Below are positions 47,415 to 55,150 of a DNA stretch of 64,000 bases, piece by piece. Below the pieces are notes generated by a model, which was not told where the DNA came from, did not search any database, and saw only the letters and a program-made list of their open reading frames with translations. Position 1 is the first letter of the stretch. Every line of letters begins with the position of its first letter. Source of the stretch: Granulosicoccaceae bacterium (lineage in GTDB: Bacteria; Pseudomonadota; Gammaproteobacteria; Granulosicoccales; Granulosicoccaceae). Both the position numbers and the translations under genes were made by a program. Location of the stretch: contig JAHDCO010000001.1 of NCBI GenBank assembly GCA_020629835.1, forward strand, positions 1-64,000, read 5' to 3'.

Positions 47415-47846
47415 ATGAGCGCTCCGAACTGGGTCGTAGTCGCCGCCGGCGCGATACTGTCCGCTGATCGACAACAGGTGCTCTTAGCTAAACGCCGAGC
47501 CGATCAACATCAGGGTGATTTGTGGGAATTCCCCGGTGGCAAGATTGAACCGAACGAATCTGCAGACTTGGCCTTGGCCAGAGAGTTACAGGAAGAAATA
47601 GGCATTACCGTTGAAACCAGTTCGCCACTGGTAACGGTGGAACATGAATACTCGGATAAAGCGGTTCGCTTAGATGTGTTCTTAGTCGAGCGCTTTAGCG
47701 GAGAGCCTGCGGGTTTGGAAGGGCAAACGGTCGCCTGGGTGCCGCTTACCGATCTTTCGAACTACCAATTTCCTGAAGCGAATGTGCGCATCGTACAGGC
47801 ACTACGGCAAGCCCTGGGACAATCCCAACAGCAATCCCAACAGTAA
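47415..47846 (+). CDS. mutT: MutT-type Nudix hydrolase (8-oxo-dGTP diphosphatase)
   Basis: Sanitises the nucleotide pool by hydrolysing 8-oxo-dGTP. 143 residues from the ATG at 47415 with AGG upstream; a TTG six bases earlier is also in frame. The Nudix box is complete: GGKIEPNESADLALARELQ then EEIGI. No thiamine-phosphate synthase-like C-domain, unlike the pseudomonad fusion. The end carries a 12-base tandem duplication (CAATCCCAACAG at 47820 and 47832), giving a Gln/Ser-rich tail. Its stop codon directly abuts that of the convergent coaE. Confidence 0.93.
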   Translation: MSAPNWVVVAAGAILSADRQQVLLAKRRADQHQGDLWEFPGGKIEPNESADLALARELQEEIGITVETSSPLVTVEHEYSDKAVRLDVFLVERFSGEPAGLEGQTVAWVPLTDLSNYQFPEANVRIVQALRQALGQSQQQSQQ

Positions 47847-48452
47847 CTAGTGTTCGTTGGGTTGGCTGTAAAACGCATGCAGCTTATGCACTTGTGCAAC
47901 GGTGCTCGCTTCATCCCCGGTGTTGTCAATAACGTCGTCAGCAATGGCCAGTCTGTCTTCGCGGCTGGCTTGTGCATAAATGATGCGTTCAGCGTCTTCA
48001 CGAGACGTATCATCCCGACGCATTAATCGCGCAATTTGTGTTTCAACGGGCACATCTACCACCACGATACGATCGTAACGATCAGCCTGCTGGGTTTCCA
48101 CCAACAATGGAATCGCGTGCACCACGTAGGCATGTTGCGCTGAGCGAAGTGCATCAATTCGAGTGGCTGTTACAGCACCAATCATCGGGTGAAGTAATGC
48201 GTCCACCTTCGCACGCGCTGTATTCTGTTCGAAGATGATTTGCCTCAGCGAGGCACGATCAAGTTCGCCGGTTTCAGTGACAATGTGCTGGCCAAAGAGC
48301 TTGACCAGACCTTGTAAACCTTCGCTGCCCGGCGCAACGACTTCGCGAGCTATCAGGTCAGCATCAACAATGGGCACACCCAAGGCCGAAAACGCATCGG
48401 ACACGAGCGTTTTGCCACTTGCAATACCGCCTGTTAGACCAACCAGTAGCAC
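47847..48452 (-). CDS. coaE: Dephospho-CoA kinase CoaE
   Basis: Last step of coenzyme A synthesis, phosphorylating dephospho-CoA. 201 residues with P-loop TGGIASGKTLVSDAF, followed by DADLIAREVVAPG and HAIPLLVE, and the RLMRRDDTSREDAERII lid region. In pseudomonads coaE directly follows pilD; here uppP sits between them. Stop codons of coaE and mutT are adjacent without a spacer. Confidence 0.96.
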   Translation of the reverse strand: MLLVGLTGGIASGKTLVSDAFSALGVPIVDADLIAREVVAPGSEGLQGLVKLFGQHIVTETGELDRASLRQIIFEQNTARAKVDALLHPMIGAVTATRIDALRSAQHAYVVHAIPLLVETQQADRYDRIVVVDVPVETQIARLMRRDDTSREDAERIIYAQASREDRLAIADDVIDNTGDEASTVAQVHKLHAFYSQPNEH

Positions 48453-48455
48453 CGC

Positions 48456-49286
48456 TTAGAGTTTGTCTGATAACGAGATGCCAGGGAACCAGTCGTACAG
48501 TAAGCCAAACAGCACAAAGGCGAGCAGTAACCGATACACCATGAACATAAAAAAGCCATAGCGTTTTACCACCGCCATGAGTAAGGCAATAGCTGCCAGT
48601 GCTGCGAAGAAAGTCAGTCCTGCTGCCTTCAGCGCATCGGCTGGAATATTACCGCCCACTTCAAGCAGCTCTAACGCGGTGTACGCGCCAGCTGCGGCGA
48701 TAGCCGGTATCCCTAATAAGAATGAGAAGCGAGCCGCTTCCGCGCGTTCGAAGCCCAAAAATCGAGCCGCTGTCATTGTGATGCCTGATCGGCTGGTACC
48801 CGGGATGATTGCGATCGCCTGGGCCACTCCAATGATGAGTGCAGGGGATAGCGTCATGTTTTCCATAATCTTTGTGCGCTTGCCGACGACATCTGCGACG
48901 TACAACAGGATGCCGAAGATCACCGCATTCCACGCCACGATTTCGACACCGCGTATGGCGTCGATGGTTCCGCTGAGTTTCATGTAAGCCCCAAACGCCA
49001 ATGCAGGAATGGTAGCCAACGCGATGTACCCTGCCATGCGGGCTCCCGGCGTGCTTTTAAAGCGTACTAATTCACCGGTACCTTTAAGCAGCATCAAGAC
49101 GTCTCGCCAAAAATACACAACCACCGCAAACAAGCTTCCCACGTGCACCATCACATCAGTGACAACACCCTGGTCAGGCCAATCAGTGAGGGCCGGGATG
49201 AGGATAAGGTGACCCGATGAGGACACGGGTAAAAATTCGGTTAAGCCCTGAACCAGGGCTAAGACAAAGATTTGCTCGAAGCTCAT
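48456..49286 (-). CDS. uppP: Undecaprenyl-diphosphatase UppP (BacA)
   Basis: Membrane phosphatase that regenerates undecaprenyl phosphate, the lipid carrier for peptidoglycan and surface polymers. 276 residues with about eight membrane helices. Catalytic motifs: ALVQGLTEFLPVSSSGHL near the N-terminus and IPGTSRSGITM in the middle. Three bases separate it from coaE. Its product supports the lipid II pathway encoded elsewhere in this window. Confidence 0.96.
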   Translation of the reverse strand: MSFEQIFVLALVQGLTEFLPVSSSGHLILIPALTDWPDQGVVTDVMVHVGSLFAVVVYFWRDVLMLLKGTGELVRFKSTPGARMAGYIALATIPALAFGAYMKLSGTIDAIRGVEIVAWNAVIFGILLYVADVVGKRTKIMENMTLSPALIIGVAQAIAIIPGTSRSGITMTAARFLGFERAEAARFSFLLGIPAIAAAGAYTALELLEVGGNIPADALKAAGLTFFAALAAIALLMAVVKRYGFFMFMVYRLLLAFVLFGLLYDWFPGISLSDKL

Positions 49287-49357
49287 ATCGGTTTATGTGT
49301 TCCTTGCCGTAAACCATGCGAGTGCCATCATAGCGCTTACGCGATTGCTGTTACGAC

Positions 49358-50293
49358 TTAAGTCAATACTGAAAAATACGCGTTCGATAACGTGTCGCCC
49401 CAAATCATTGCTATCCAACCGGCCGCAGCCAGGTAAGGGCCAAATGGGATAGGAATGTTTTTGTCACGACCGGATATCACAATGAGTGTTATGCCAACCA
49501 CGGCGCCAACCAGTGACGACAATAAAATGACTATCGGGAGCGCTTGCCAACCTAGTAGCGCACCAATGGCTGCCAGTAATTTGAAGTCGCCGTAACCCAT
49601 GCCTTCTTTTCCGGTGATGAGTTTGAACAAATGAAACACGGCCCAAAGCGTTAAATAGCCAGCAGCTGCGCCAATAACTGAAGATTGAAGATCGGTAAAT
49701 ACGCCATTGACATTCACCAGTAAGCCAAGCCAAATCAGTGGCAGCGTGATGCTGTCTGGAAGCAGTTGATGATCGAAATCAATCATCGTTAGGCTGATTA
49801 ACGCCCAGGTAAACAGGATTCCAACAAGCGCTTGAGGCGAAGGGCCAAAATACCAGGCAACTACCAGTGATAGCAGCATGGTGATGCATTCAATAATGGG
49901 ATAGCGCGGTGAGATGGGTGTCTTACAACCGCGACATCGGCCTTTCAGCATCAGGTAACTAATGACCGGTATGTTTTCCCACCACGTGATGGCGTGACCG
50001 CATTGGGGACACCGAGAGCGCGGAGTATTGAGATTAAACGTATCCGGCTCGGGTGAATTTTCTTTAGCAAGTGCGGCATTGACCGCGTCTATATCGTTTA
50101 AATCAATGCCTTGTGCTTCGAGTTTTTGCTGCAGCTGGAATTCGGCCAGGCTTTGTTGCCACGAGCGCTCCATCATGATGGGGAGTCGGTGGATGACTAC
50201 ATTCAGGAAGCTACCAACAAGCAATCCTATGCACGCAACAACGCTGTAGAAGACTACAGCGTTTTGCGTATAAAGCTCGATCAGAGCATTCAT
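49358..50293 (-). CDS. pilD: Prepilin peptidase/N-methyltransferase PilD
   Basis: Inner-membrane aspartic protease that cleaves the leader of type IV prepilins and methylates the new N-terminal Phe. 311 residues. The N-terminal cytoplasmic domain has the two zinc-binding pairs CPQC (95, 98) and CRGC (120, 123), typical of bifunctional enzymes. The catalytic aspartates lie in TMIDFDHQLLPD and GMGYGDFKLL. An acidic loop at residues 60-90 extends the cytoplasmic domain. The gene is 34 bases downstream of pilC. Confidence 0.96.
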   Translation of the reverse strand: MNALIELYTQNAVVFYSVVACIGLLVGSFLNVVIHRLPIMMERSWQQSLAEFQLQQKLEAQGIDLNDIDAVNAALAKENSPEPDTFNLNTPRSRCPQCGHAITWWENIPVISYLMLKGRCRGCKTPISPRYPIIECITMLLSLVVAWYFGPSPQALVGILFTWALISLTMIDFDHQLLPDSITLPLIWLGLLVNVNGVFTDLQSSVIGAAAGYLTLWAVFHLFKLITGKEGMGYGDFKLLAAIGALLGWQALPIVILLSSLVGAVVGITLIVISGRDKNIPIPFGPYLAAAGWIAMIWGDTLSNAYFSVLT

Positions 50294-50327
50294 GGTTTAT
50301 CGCTTTTGCAAACAGGGCGCGACTATA

Positions 50328-51551
50328 TCAGAACGCATCACCCATCTTAAAGATGGGTAGGTACATACCTACCACCAGACCACCGATAACCACACCAAGA
50401 AAAGCCATGATCATGGGTTCCATTAAACTGGTCATCGCGTCAACCGCGTTATCCACTTCTTCTTCGTAGTAGTCAGCTACTTTGGCGAGCATGTCATCGA
50501 TAGAACCTGATTCTTCACCGATGGAAACCATCTGCGTCACCATGTTGGAGAACAAACCAGAATTTTCAATCGACTGTGTTAATCGCGTACCGGTAGCCGC
50601 CTCATCCTTCATCTTCAAGATGGCTTTTTCGAAGACGTAGTTACCGGCGGTGCCCGCTACCGAATCCATCGCCTCCACAAGCGGTACACCCGCACTGGAC
50701 ATCGTAGCCAAGGTACGAGAGAAACGCGCTGTTGCAGATTTATGAATAATTTCACCAAACACCGGGGCCTTCAGCATGACTCGATCAAGGCCTCGTGCAA
50801 ACGCGACGCTGCGTTTTTTGGCTTGTTTAAAAGCCATCACGGCTGCGATGATAAATCCTAGGGCAACCCACCACCAGGCCTGCATAAATTCAGATGCGTT
50901 TACGATCATTCGTGTAAAGGCTGGTAAGTCTCCGCCCATACCCTCGAACAAGGTTTCAAACTGAGGTACTACGAAGATCAACAGGATCGCGGTAACGATA
51001 AAAGCAACGATCAATACAGCCACCGGGTAGAACATCGCTTTCTTGATTTTCTTCTTGAGCGACTCAGACTTCTCTTTGTAATCCGCAATTTCGCCAAGCA
51101 AGGTTTCTAAGGTACCTGACTGTTCGCCAGCTTCCACCAGGCTACAGAACAAGTCATCGAACTGATCGGGGTATTTGCGCAGAGCGTTGGTTAAGTTGCT
51201 TCCGGACTCCACTTCGTTCTTAATGCCGGTCACCATGTCGCGCATGGCTTTGTTTTCCATACCGTTTGCGACAATCTCAAACGACTGCACCATGGGTACA
51301 CCAGCACCCATCATGGTAGTCAGCTGCCGTGCAAAGATCGCGATATCGCCAGCTTCGATCTTCTTACTGCGACCGCCCGAGCTTTTTTTCTTCTTTACTT
51401 TGCTGGGAATTATGCCTTGACGACGAAGTTTGGCTTTAACCAAATCCGCGCTCGGGCTCGACACCATACCGCGCTGCTGGTTGCCTTTGGCGTCTTTACC
51501 TTCCCATTCGAAAAGGATCGTGCTTTCTTTTTTCGCGCTAGCAAAAGCCAT
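50328..51551 (-). CDS. pilC: Type IV pilus inner-membrane platform protein PilC
   Basis: Polytopic GspF-family platform protein that couples the PilB/PilT motors to pilin assembly. 407 residues: cytoplasmic start, then two repeated T2SSF domains (about 70-195 and 275-400), each followed by membrane helices. Conserved FARQLTTMMGAGVPMVQSF and FSRTLATMSSAGVPLVEAMD mark the repeats. Seven bases downstream of pilB. Confidence 0.96.
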   Translation of the reverse strand: MAFASAKKESTILFEWEGKDAKGNQQRGMVSSPSADLVKAKLRRQGIIPSKVKKKKSSGGRSKKIEAGDIAIFARQLTTMMGAGVPMVQSFEIVANGMENKAMRDMVTGIKNEVESGSNLTNALRKYPDQFDDLFCSLVEAGEQSGTLETLLGEIADYKEKSESLKKKIKKAMFYPVAVLIVAFIVTAILLIFVVPQFETLFEGMGGDLPAFTRMIVNASEFMQAWWWVALGFIIAAVMAFKQAKKRSVAFARGLDRVMLKAPVFGEIIHKSATARFSRTLATMSSAGVPLVEAMDSVAGTAGNYVFEKAILKMKDEAATGTRLTQSIENSGLFSNMVTQMVSIGEESGSIDDMLAKVADYYEEEVDNAVDAMTSLMEPMIMAFLGVVIGGLVVGMYLPIFKMGDAF

Positions 51552-51558
51552 GGGTCAA

Positions 51559-53271
51559 TTAATCCTTAGTTACGCGGTTGGCTTCTTCAAGACTCAGAAC
51601 GCCTTGTTGAATTTTTAGTAGTGCAGACTGGCGCAGATCGTTAATGTTTTCTTTCTGTGCTTGCTCAGCGATGTCAAGTGCGTTACCGCCTTCCATGATG
51701 ATGCGACCCATGTCTTCACTGATCTTCATAACCTGGTAAATACCCACTCGACCCTTATAGCCACCGTTGCACTTGCTACAGCCTACGGCTTTGTATGTGG
51801 TCAAGCCGTCCAGTTGTTCTTCCTTAAAGCCTTCGGCTAATAAAGCCTCACGAGGCAGCTCTTCTGGTTCTTTGCAGCTCTCACACAATCGACGCGCCAG
51901 GCGTTGAGCGATAATCAAACTGACCGCGGAGGCTATATTGAACGGAGGTATTCCCATATTGACCAAACGCGATAACGTCTGTGGGGCATCGTTCGTGTGC
52001 AGGGTGGATAACACGAGGTGACCGGTTTGGGCCGCCTTGATTGCGATACTTGCTGTCTCAAGGTCTCGTATCTCACCCACCATGATGATGTCTGGATCCT
52101 GTCGTAAGAAAGACTTCAGTGCTTCGGCGAACGTTAGACCAGCCTTTGGGTTTACGTTAACCTGATTGATTCCTGCAAGGTTAATTTCCGCAGGATCTTC
52201 AGCTGTAGATATGTTGGTACCGGGTTCGTTTAATATATTCAAACCCGTATAAAGCGATACGGTCTTACCCGAACCGGTAGGGCCTGTGACCAGGATCATG
52301 CCGTAGGGGTTAGCCAGAGCGTCCAGGTACAACTGCTTTTGGTCAGGTTCATAACCCAGCATGTCAATGCCTAACTGTGCACTGCTCGGATCCAGAATAC
52401 GAAGTACGGTTTTCTCACCAAACAAGGTAGGGCAAGTGTTTACACGAAAGTCGATAGCTTTCGTCTTGGAGATTTTTAACTTGATTCGACCATCCTGCGG
52501 TACTCGTCTTTCCGAGATGTCCATACGTGACATAACCTTTAGACGTGATGTCAATCGGTTAGCCATGTTTAATGGAGGGTGAGCGACTTCTTCTAAGATG
52601 CCGTCAACGCGGTATCGAATACGGAAGATTTTTTCGTAAGGCTCTACGTGTATATCCGAAGCGCCACGTCTGATCGCATCAAGCAGAACTTTGTTGACGA
52701 AGCGAACGATTGGGGTGTCTTCAACATCCGAATCATCACCGTCGTCTTCGAGCTTCGTTTCGCCAGTATCTTCAACTTCAAGGTCAAAGGTTTCATCCAA
52801 CCCGTCGGATAAATTGGATTCACCTTCGGCAACCCTGGCGCGCAGGTCTGCCAGCTTGTGTTCTTCAACCACAATGGCTTCAACACTGAGCCCTGAGGTG
52901 AATTTGTATTTGTCCAGCGGTTCGCTGTTGGTGGGATCAGAGATTGCGACAAACAACTTTGAGCCGCGACGCATAATCGGCACTGCGTTCAGGTTAGTGA
53001 TCAGTTCTTCAGTGACGTATTCTTGTGGAATGCTGTCTGCATCGATCTTATCCAGATCGAATACTGGAAGGCCAAATTCCCCTCCAATACACTGCGCGAC
53101 GGCACGAGAGTCAACGTCGGGTAAATCACCCAATGCAGATAAGAACGTACGTTTGTTTTTTTCTGCTTCAGTGGCAACTTGGGTGGCGCTTTCTTCGGTA
53201 ATCATGCCATGCACAATCAGTTGCCGCGCTAGGCCGTTTAACGAAACAGTTTGGGGAGTTGAGTCACTCAC
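51559..53271 (-). CDS. pilB: Type IV pilus assembly ATPase PilB
   Basis: Hexameric extension ATPase. 570 residues: two N-terminal N1 (MshEN-like) domains, then the ATPase with Walker A GPTGSGKTVSLY, Asp box, Walker B PDIIMVGEIRDLETA and His box STLHTNDAPQTLSRLV, and a zinc-binding CESC/CSKC tetracysteine motif. The 294-base spacer upstream (53272-53565) holds the pilA terminator but no gene; a weak pilB promoter must lie there, and none is obvious. Confidence 0.96.
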   Translation of the reverse strand: MSDSTPQTVSLNGLARQLIVHGMITEESATQVATEAEKNKRTFLSALGDLPDVDSRAVAQCIGGEFGLPVFDLDKIDADSIPQEYVTEELITNLNAVPIMRRGSKLFVAISDPTNSEPLDKYKFTSGLSVEAIVVEEHKLADLRARVAEGESNLSDGLDETFDLEVEDTGETKLEDDGDDSDVEDTPIVRFVNKVLLDAIRRGASDIHVEPYEKIFRIRYRVDGILEEVAHPPLNMANRLTSRLKVMSRMDISERRVPQDGRIKLKISKTKAIDFRVNTCPTLFGEKTVLRILDPSSAQLGIDMLGYEPDQKQLYLDALANPYGMILVTGPTGSGKTVSLYTGLNILNEPGTNISTAEDPAEINLAGINQVNVNPKAGLTFAEALKSFLRQDPDIIMVGEIRDLETASIAIKAAQTGHLVLSTLHTNDAPQTLSRLVNMGIPPFNIASAVSLIIAQRLARRLCESCKEPEELPREALLAEGFKEEQLDGLTTYKAVGCSKCNGGYKGRVGIYQVMKISEDMGRIIMEGGNALDIAEQAQKENINDLRQSALLKIQQGVLSLEEANRVTKD

Positions 53272-53495
53272 AGGTCAGCCTTCACAAGGATTACACTATT
53301 GTGATAAGTAAATCGGCATAAACTGCGATTGCTTAAGCGGTATCAGCGGCGGGGAAGCCTGGAGTTATCCGGTTGGTGAACCGGTCACGTCTTTGGTTAC
53401 TGATTCACATTTCGTCGGAACCCGCAGCATGCGTGAGGCACTCGGTTGCAGTTCAGGTGTCGGAAGGAAAGAACGGGATGAAATCGGGTAAGGGC

Positions 53496-53526
53496 AAAAA
53501 AAAAGAGGCCCAGTTTCCTGGGCCTC
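53496..53526 (-). terminator. Strong intrinsic terminator of pilA (proximal copy)
   Basis: Read on the minus strand: GAGGCCCAG stem (9 bp), 4-base loop, and nine T. It lies about 40 bases after the pilin stop and isolates the pilin message from pilBCD. Confidence 0.9.
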
Positions 53527-53565
53527 TTTCTAACTTCAAGTACTACGCGTACTTAAGCGTAATGC

Positions 53566-53982
53566 TTATAGCTTGCAGAGGTTAGAAGCTGCACAAGTAG
53601 AAGCAGCGTCAACACTCCAGTTCAATGGAGCACCAGCTGCACCGATACCTGGATCCAAGATGTAAGTAGCGCCGTCAACCTGTACGCCACCAGTAGCAGT
53701 GATCACGCCGTTAGTTGTAACGATAGTGTCTACAACAGGACCAGCTGTGTTTACGTCAACGATACCGAAAGCGCCACCGTCACAATCAGCGATTACGTTA
53801 CGGTCTTGGTAGCACAGAGATACTGCAGTTTTGATAGCAGCAGTCTGAGTGATAACGTCTGCGAACTTAGCTCGCTTTGTGTACTGACCGTATTGTGGTA
53901 CAGCAACCGCTGCCAAAATACCGATGATCGCGATTACGATCATGAGTTCGATCAGTGTAAAACCTTTTTGTGTCTTAACCAT
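53566..53982 (-). CDS. pilA: Type IV major pilin PilA (copy 1)
   Basis: 138-residue prepilin from the ATG at 53982 with GGAG ten bases upstream. The 7-residue leader MVKTQKG is cleaved before [15 protein letters not shown]; Glu at mature position 5 is present. The globular part has two cysteine pairs, one in [11 protein letters not shown] and one at the C-terminus (STCAASNLC), the latter being the usual disulfide-bonded D-region. Near-identical over the N-terminal 60 residues to copy 2 and similar throughout. It has its own sigma54 promoter, PilR-like array and terminator. Confidence 0.95.
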   Translation of the reverse strand: MVKTQKGFTLIELMIVIAIIGILAAVAVPQYGQYTKRAKFADVITQTAAIKTAVSLCYQDRNVIADCDGGAFGIVDVNTAGPVVDTIVTTNGVITATGGVQVDGATYILDPGIGAAGAPLNWSVDAASTCAASNLCKL

Positions 53983-54032
53983 TATTGGTTTTCTCCAGAG
54001 ATTTAATTTGTGTAGGTCGTTGTCAAGCGAAC

Positions 54033-54056
54033 CCACGGTTTAGTTATCGTCCGTGG
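54033..54056 (-). other. 5' leader hairpin of pilA copy 1
   Basis: CCACGG and CCGTGG arms pair around a 12-base loop. The outer base lies 15 bases downstream of the -12 element, so the hairpin should sit at the extreme 5' end of the pilin mRNA. A stabilising cap is plausible. A different-sequence hairpin is in the matching place in copy 2. Confidence 0.5.
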
Positions 54057-54070
54057 CGTTGAAGGTTTAA

Positions 54071-54087
54071 GTGCAGGGCATGTGCCA
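54071..54087 (-). promoter_or_regulatory. Sigma54 promoter of pilA copy 1
   Basis: Minus strand reads TGGCACATGCCCTGCAC: -24 TGGCAC, five-base spacer, -12 CTGCAC with GG and GC in correct register. The promoter is expected to need an NtrC-type activator, and pilR lies just upstream. Confidence 0.88.
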
Positions 54088-54187
54088 GTGGCAAAATGGA
54101 TGGGTATTACTAAAATTAAATCAATGAAAACAACAACTTATAATTACCAGAGTTTTTTTCTAAGAGAACGTCTTCACAGTGTGAAAC

Positions 54188-54233
54188 TGTCACTTTGTCA
54201 CTTAGTGACACTTCAATTGTCACCCTTGTGACA
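54188..54233 (-). promoter_or_regulatory. PilR-like enhancer array of pilA copy 1
   Basis: Five half sites: TGTCAC at 54188, 54196 and 54218, GTGACA at 54205 and 54228. They form inverted pairs. TGTC-type repeats are described for PilR binding at pilA of Pseudomonas. The array begins 101 bp upstream of the -24 element, a normal distance for a bacterial enhancer. The rest of the pilin spacer (54234-54370) is AT-rich with no gene seen. Confidence 0.75.
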
Positions 54234-54370
54234 AAGTGTGGATGCGGCACTGCATTAGACAGCAGCGTAAACGTTTAGCTGATAACGGTTCGCCTGATAA
54301 ACGCCAACACGTGTAGTTGTTTGTATGCATTAAAAAAGATTGCTGACTGATTGGTGCTGGGCACACAAAC

Positions 54371-54398
54371 AAAAAAGGCCCGGATCAACCGGGCCTTT
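54371..54398 (-). terminator. Intrinsic terminator of pilA copy 2
   Basis: Minus strand AAAGGCCCGG stem (10 bp) with loop TTGAT, followed by TTTTTTG. It lies about 40 bases after the copy 2 stop, the same distance as in copy 1 but with different stem sequence. Confidence 0.88.
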
Positions 54399-54438
54399 CA
54401 ATACTTTGTTTGTTAGAACTTAGCTTAAGCGGTAATGC

Positions 54439-54861
54439 TTAGTTCTCTACACATAATCTTGCTTCACCACACGTTGAATCAGTAGAGACGAGCCAATTAA
54501 GGGGTTGTCCGGGTCCAACGATCCCAGGATTTAATATGTAGGTGTGGTTGTCAACTTGAACACCGCCAGTCGCTGTGATGACCCCATCAGTTGTAGCTAT
54601 TGTTGAAACGATAGGCCCGTTCGGATTGATGTTGGCTGGAACGCCAAAGGCGTTGCCATCGCAATCGGCTATGACATTGCGATCCTGGTAGCAAAGGGAT
54701 ACCGCACTTTTAAATGGTGCTGTTTGAGTAATAAGATTGGAGAATTTAGCTCGTTGAGTGTACTGACTGTATTGTGGTACGGCAACGGCTGCCAAAATAC
54801 CAATAATCGCTATTACGATCATGAGTTCGATCAGCGTAAAACCTTGTTGTGGCTTCTGCAT
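54439..54861 (-). CDS. pilA: Type IV major pilin PilA (copy 2)
   Basis: 140-residue prepilin, leader MQKPQQG then [15 protein letters not shown]. It resembles copy 1 throughout, including [11 protein letters not shown] and the [11 protein letters not shown] strand, but differs in the tail ([12 protein letters not shown]), in the middle loop (PANINPNGP) and in surface charge around the C-terminal disulfide loop. GGAG lies ten bases before the ATG. It is the copy closest to pilR. Which copy is the dominant pilin cannot be told. Confidence 0.95.
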   Translation of the reverse strand: MQKPQQGFTLIELMIVIAIIGILAAVAVPQYSQYTQRAKFSNLITQTAPFKSAVSLCYQDRNVIADCDGNAFGVPANINPNGPIVSTIATTDGVITATGGVQVDNHTYILNPGIVGPGQPLNWLVSTDSTCGEARLCVEN

Positions 54862-54907
54862 TACTGGGTTCTCCAGAAAATTAATTCGTAAGGGGCGATC
54901 TAAATTG

Positions 54908-54936
54908 AACCCATACAGACGATGTGATCACGGGTT
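54908..54936 (-). other. 5' leader hairpin of pilA copy 2
   Basis: AACCC and GGGTT arms 19 bases apart; outer end 12 bases downstream of the -12 element. The stem is weaker than in copy 1 and the arms differ in sequence, so conservation is of structure and position only. Confidence 0.35.
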
Positions 54937-54947
54937 ATTTGGTTTTA

Positions 54948-54964
54948 GTGCAGGGCTTGTGCCA
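54948..54964 (-). promoter_or_regulatory. Sigma54 promoter of pilA copy 2
   Basis: Minus strand reads TGGCACAAGCCCTGCAC, differing from the copy 1 promoter only in the spacer. The -24 GG and -12 GC are in register. Confidence 0.88.
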
Positions 54965-55064
54965 TTGCGAATAGCAACACGCTGTTGAGGATTAATATTT
55001 AATGCGATCAACTGTTTTAAACACGATTGGTTTTTCTAATGTGAAGCCTTATACAGTTATGAAC

Positions 55065-55109
55065 TGTCACTTTGTCACTTAGTGACACGAAATTTGTCAC
55101 CGCGTGACA
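55065..55109 (-). promoter_or_regulatory. PilR-like enhancer array of pilA copy 2
   Basis: Half sites TGTCAC at 55065, 55073, 55095 and GTGACA at 55082, 55104, i.e. spacings 8, 9, 13, 9 against 8, 9, 13, 10 in copy 1. The distance to the -24 element is again 101 bp. The array starts about 40 bases past the end of pilR. Confidence 0.75.
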
Positions 55110-55150
55110 AAGCGTTGAGGCGCGCGTGCGGTGAAGCCACGACATCTAGC

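Noticed and set aside
52691-53311. 206-codon Ser-rich open frame on the plus strand
   Set aside because: Antisense to the N-terminal half of pilB; Ser/Thr runs reflect complementary codons.
53373-53585. 70-codon open frame between pilB and pilA
   Set aside because: It runs through the pilA terminator into the antisense of pilA and has no supporting motif or ribosome-binding site.
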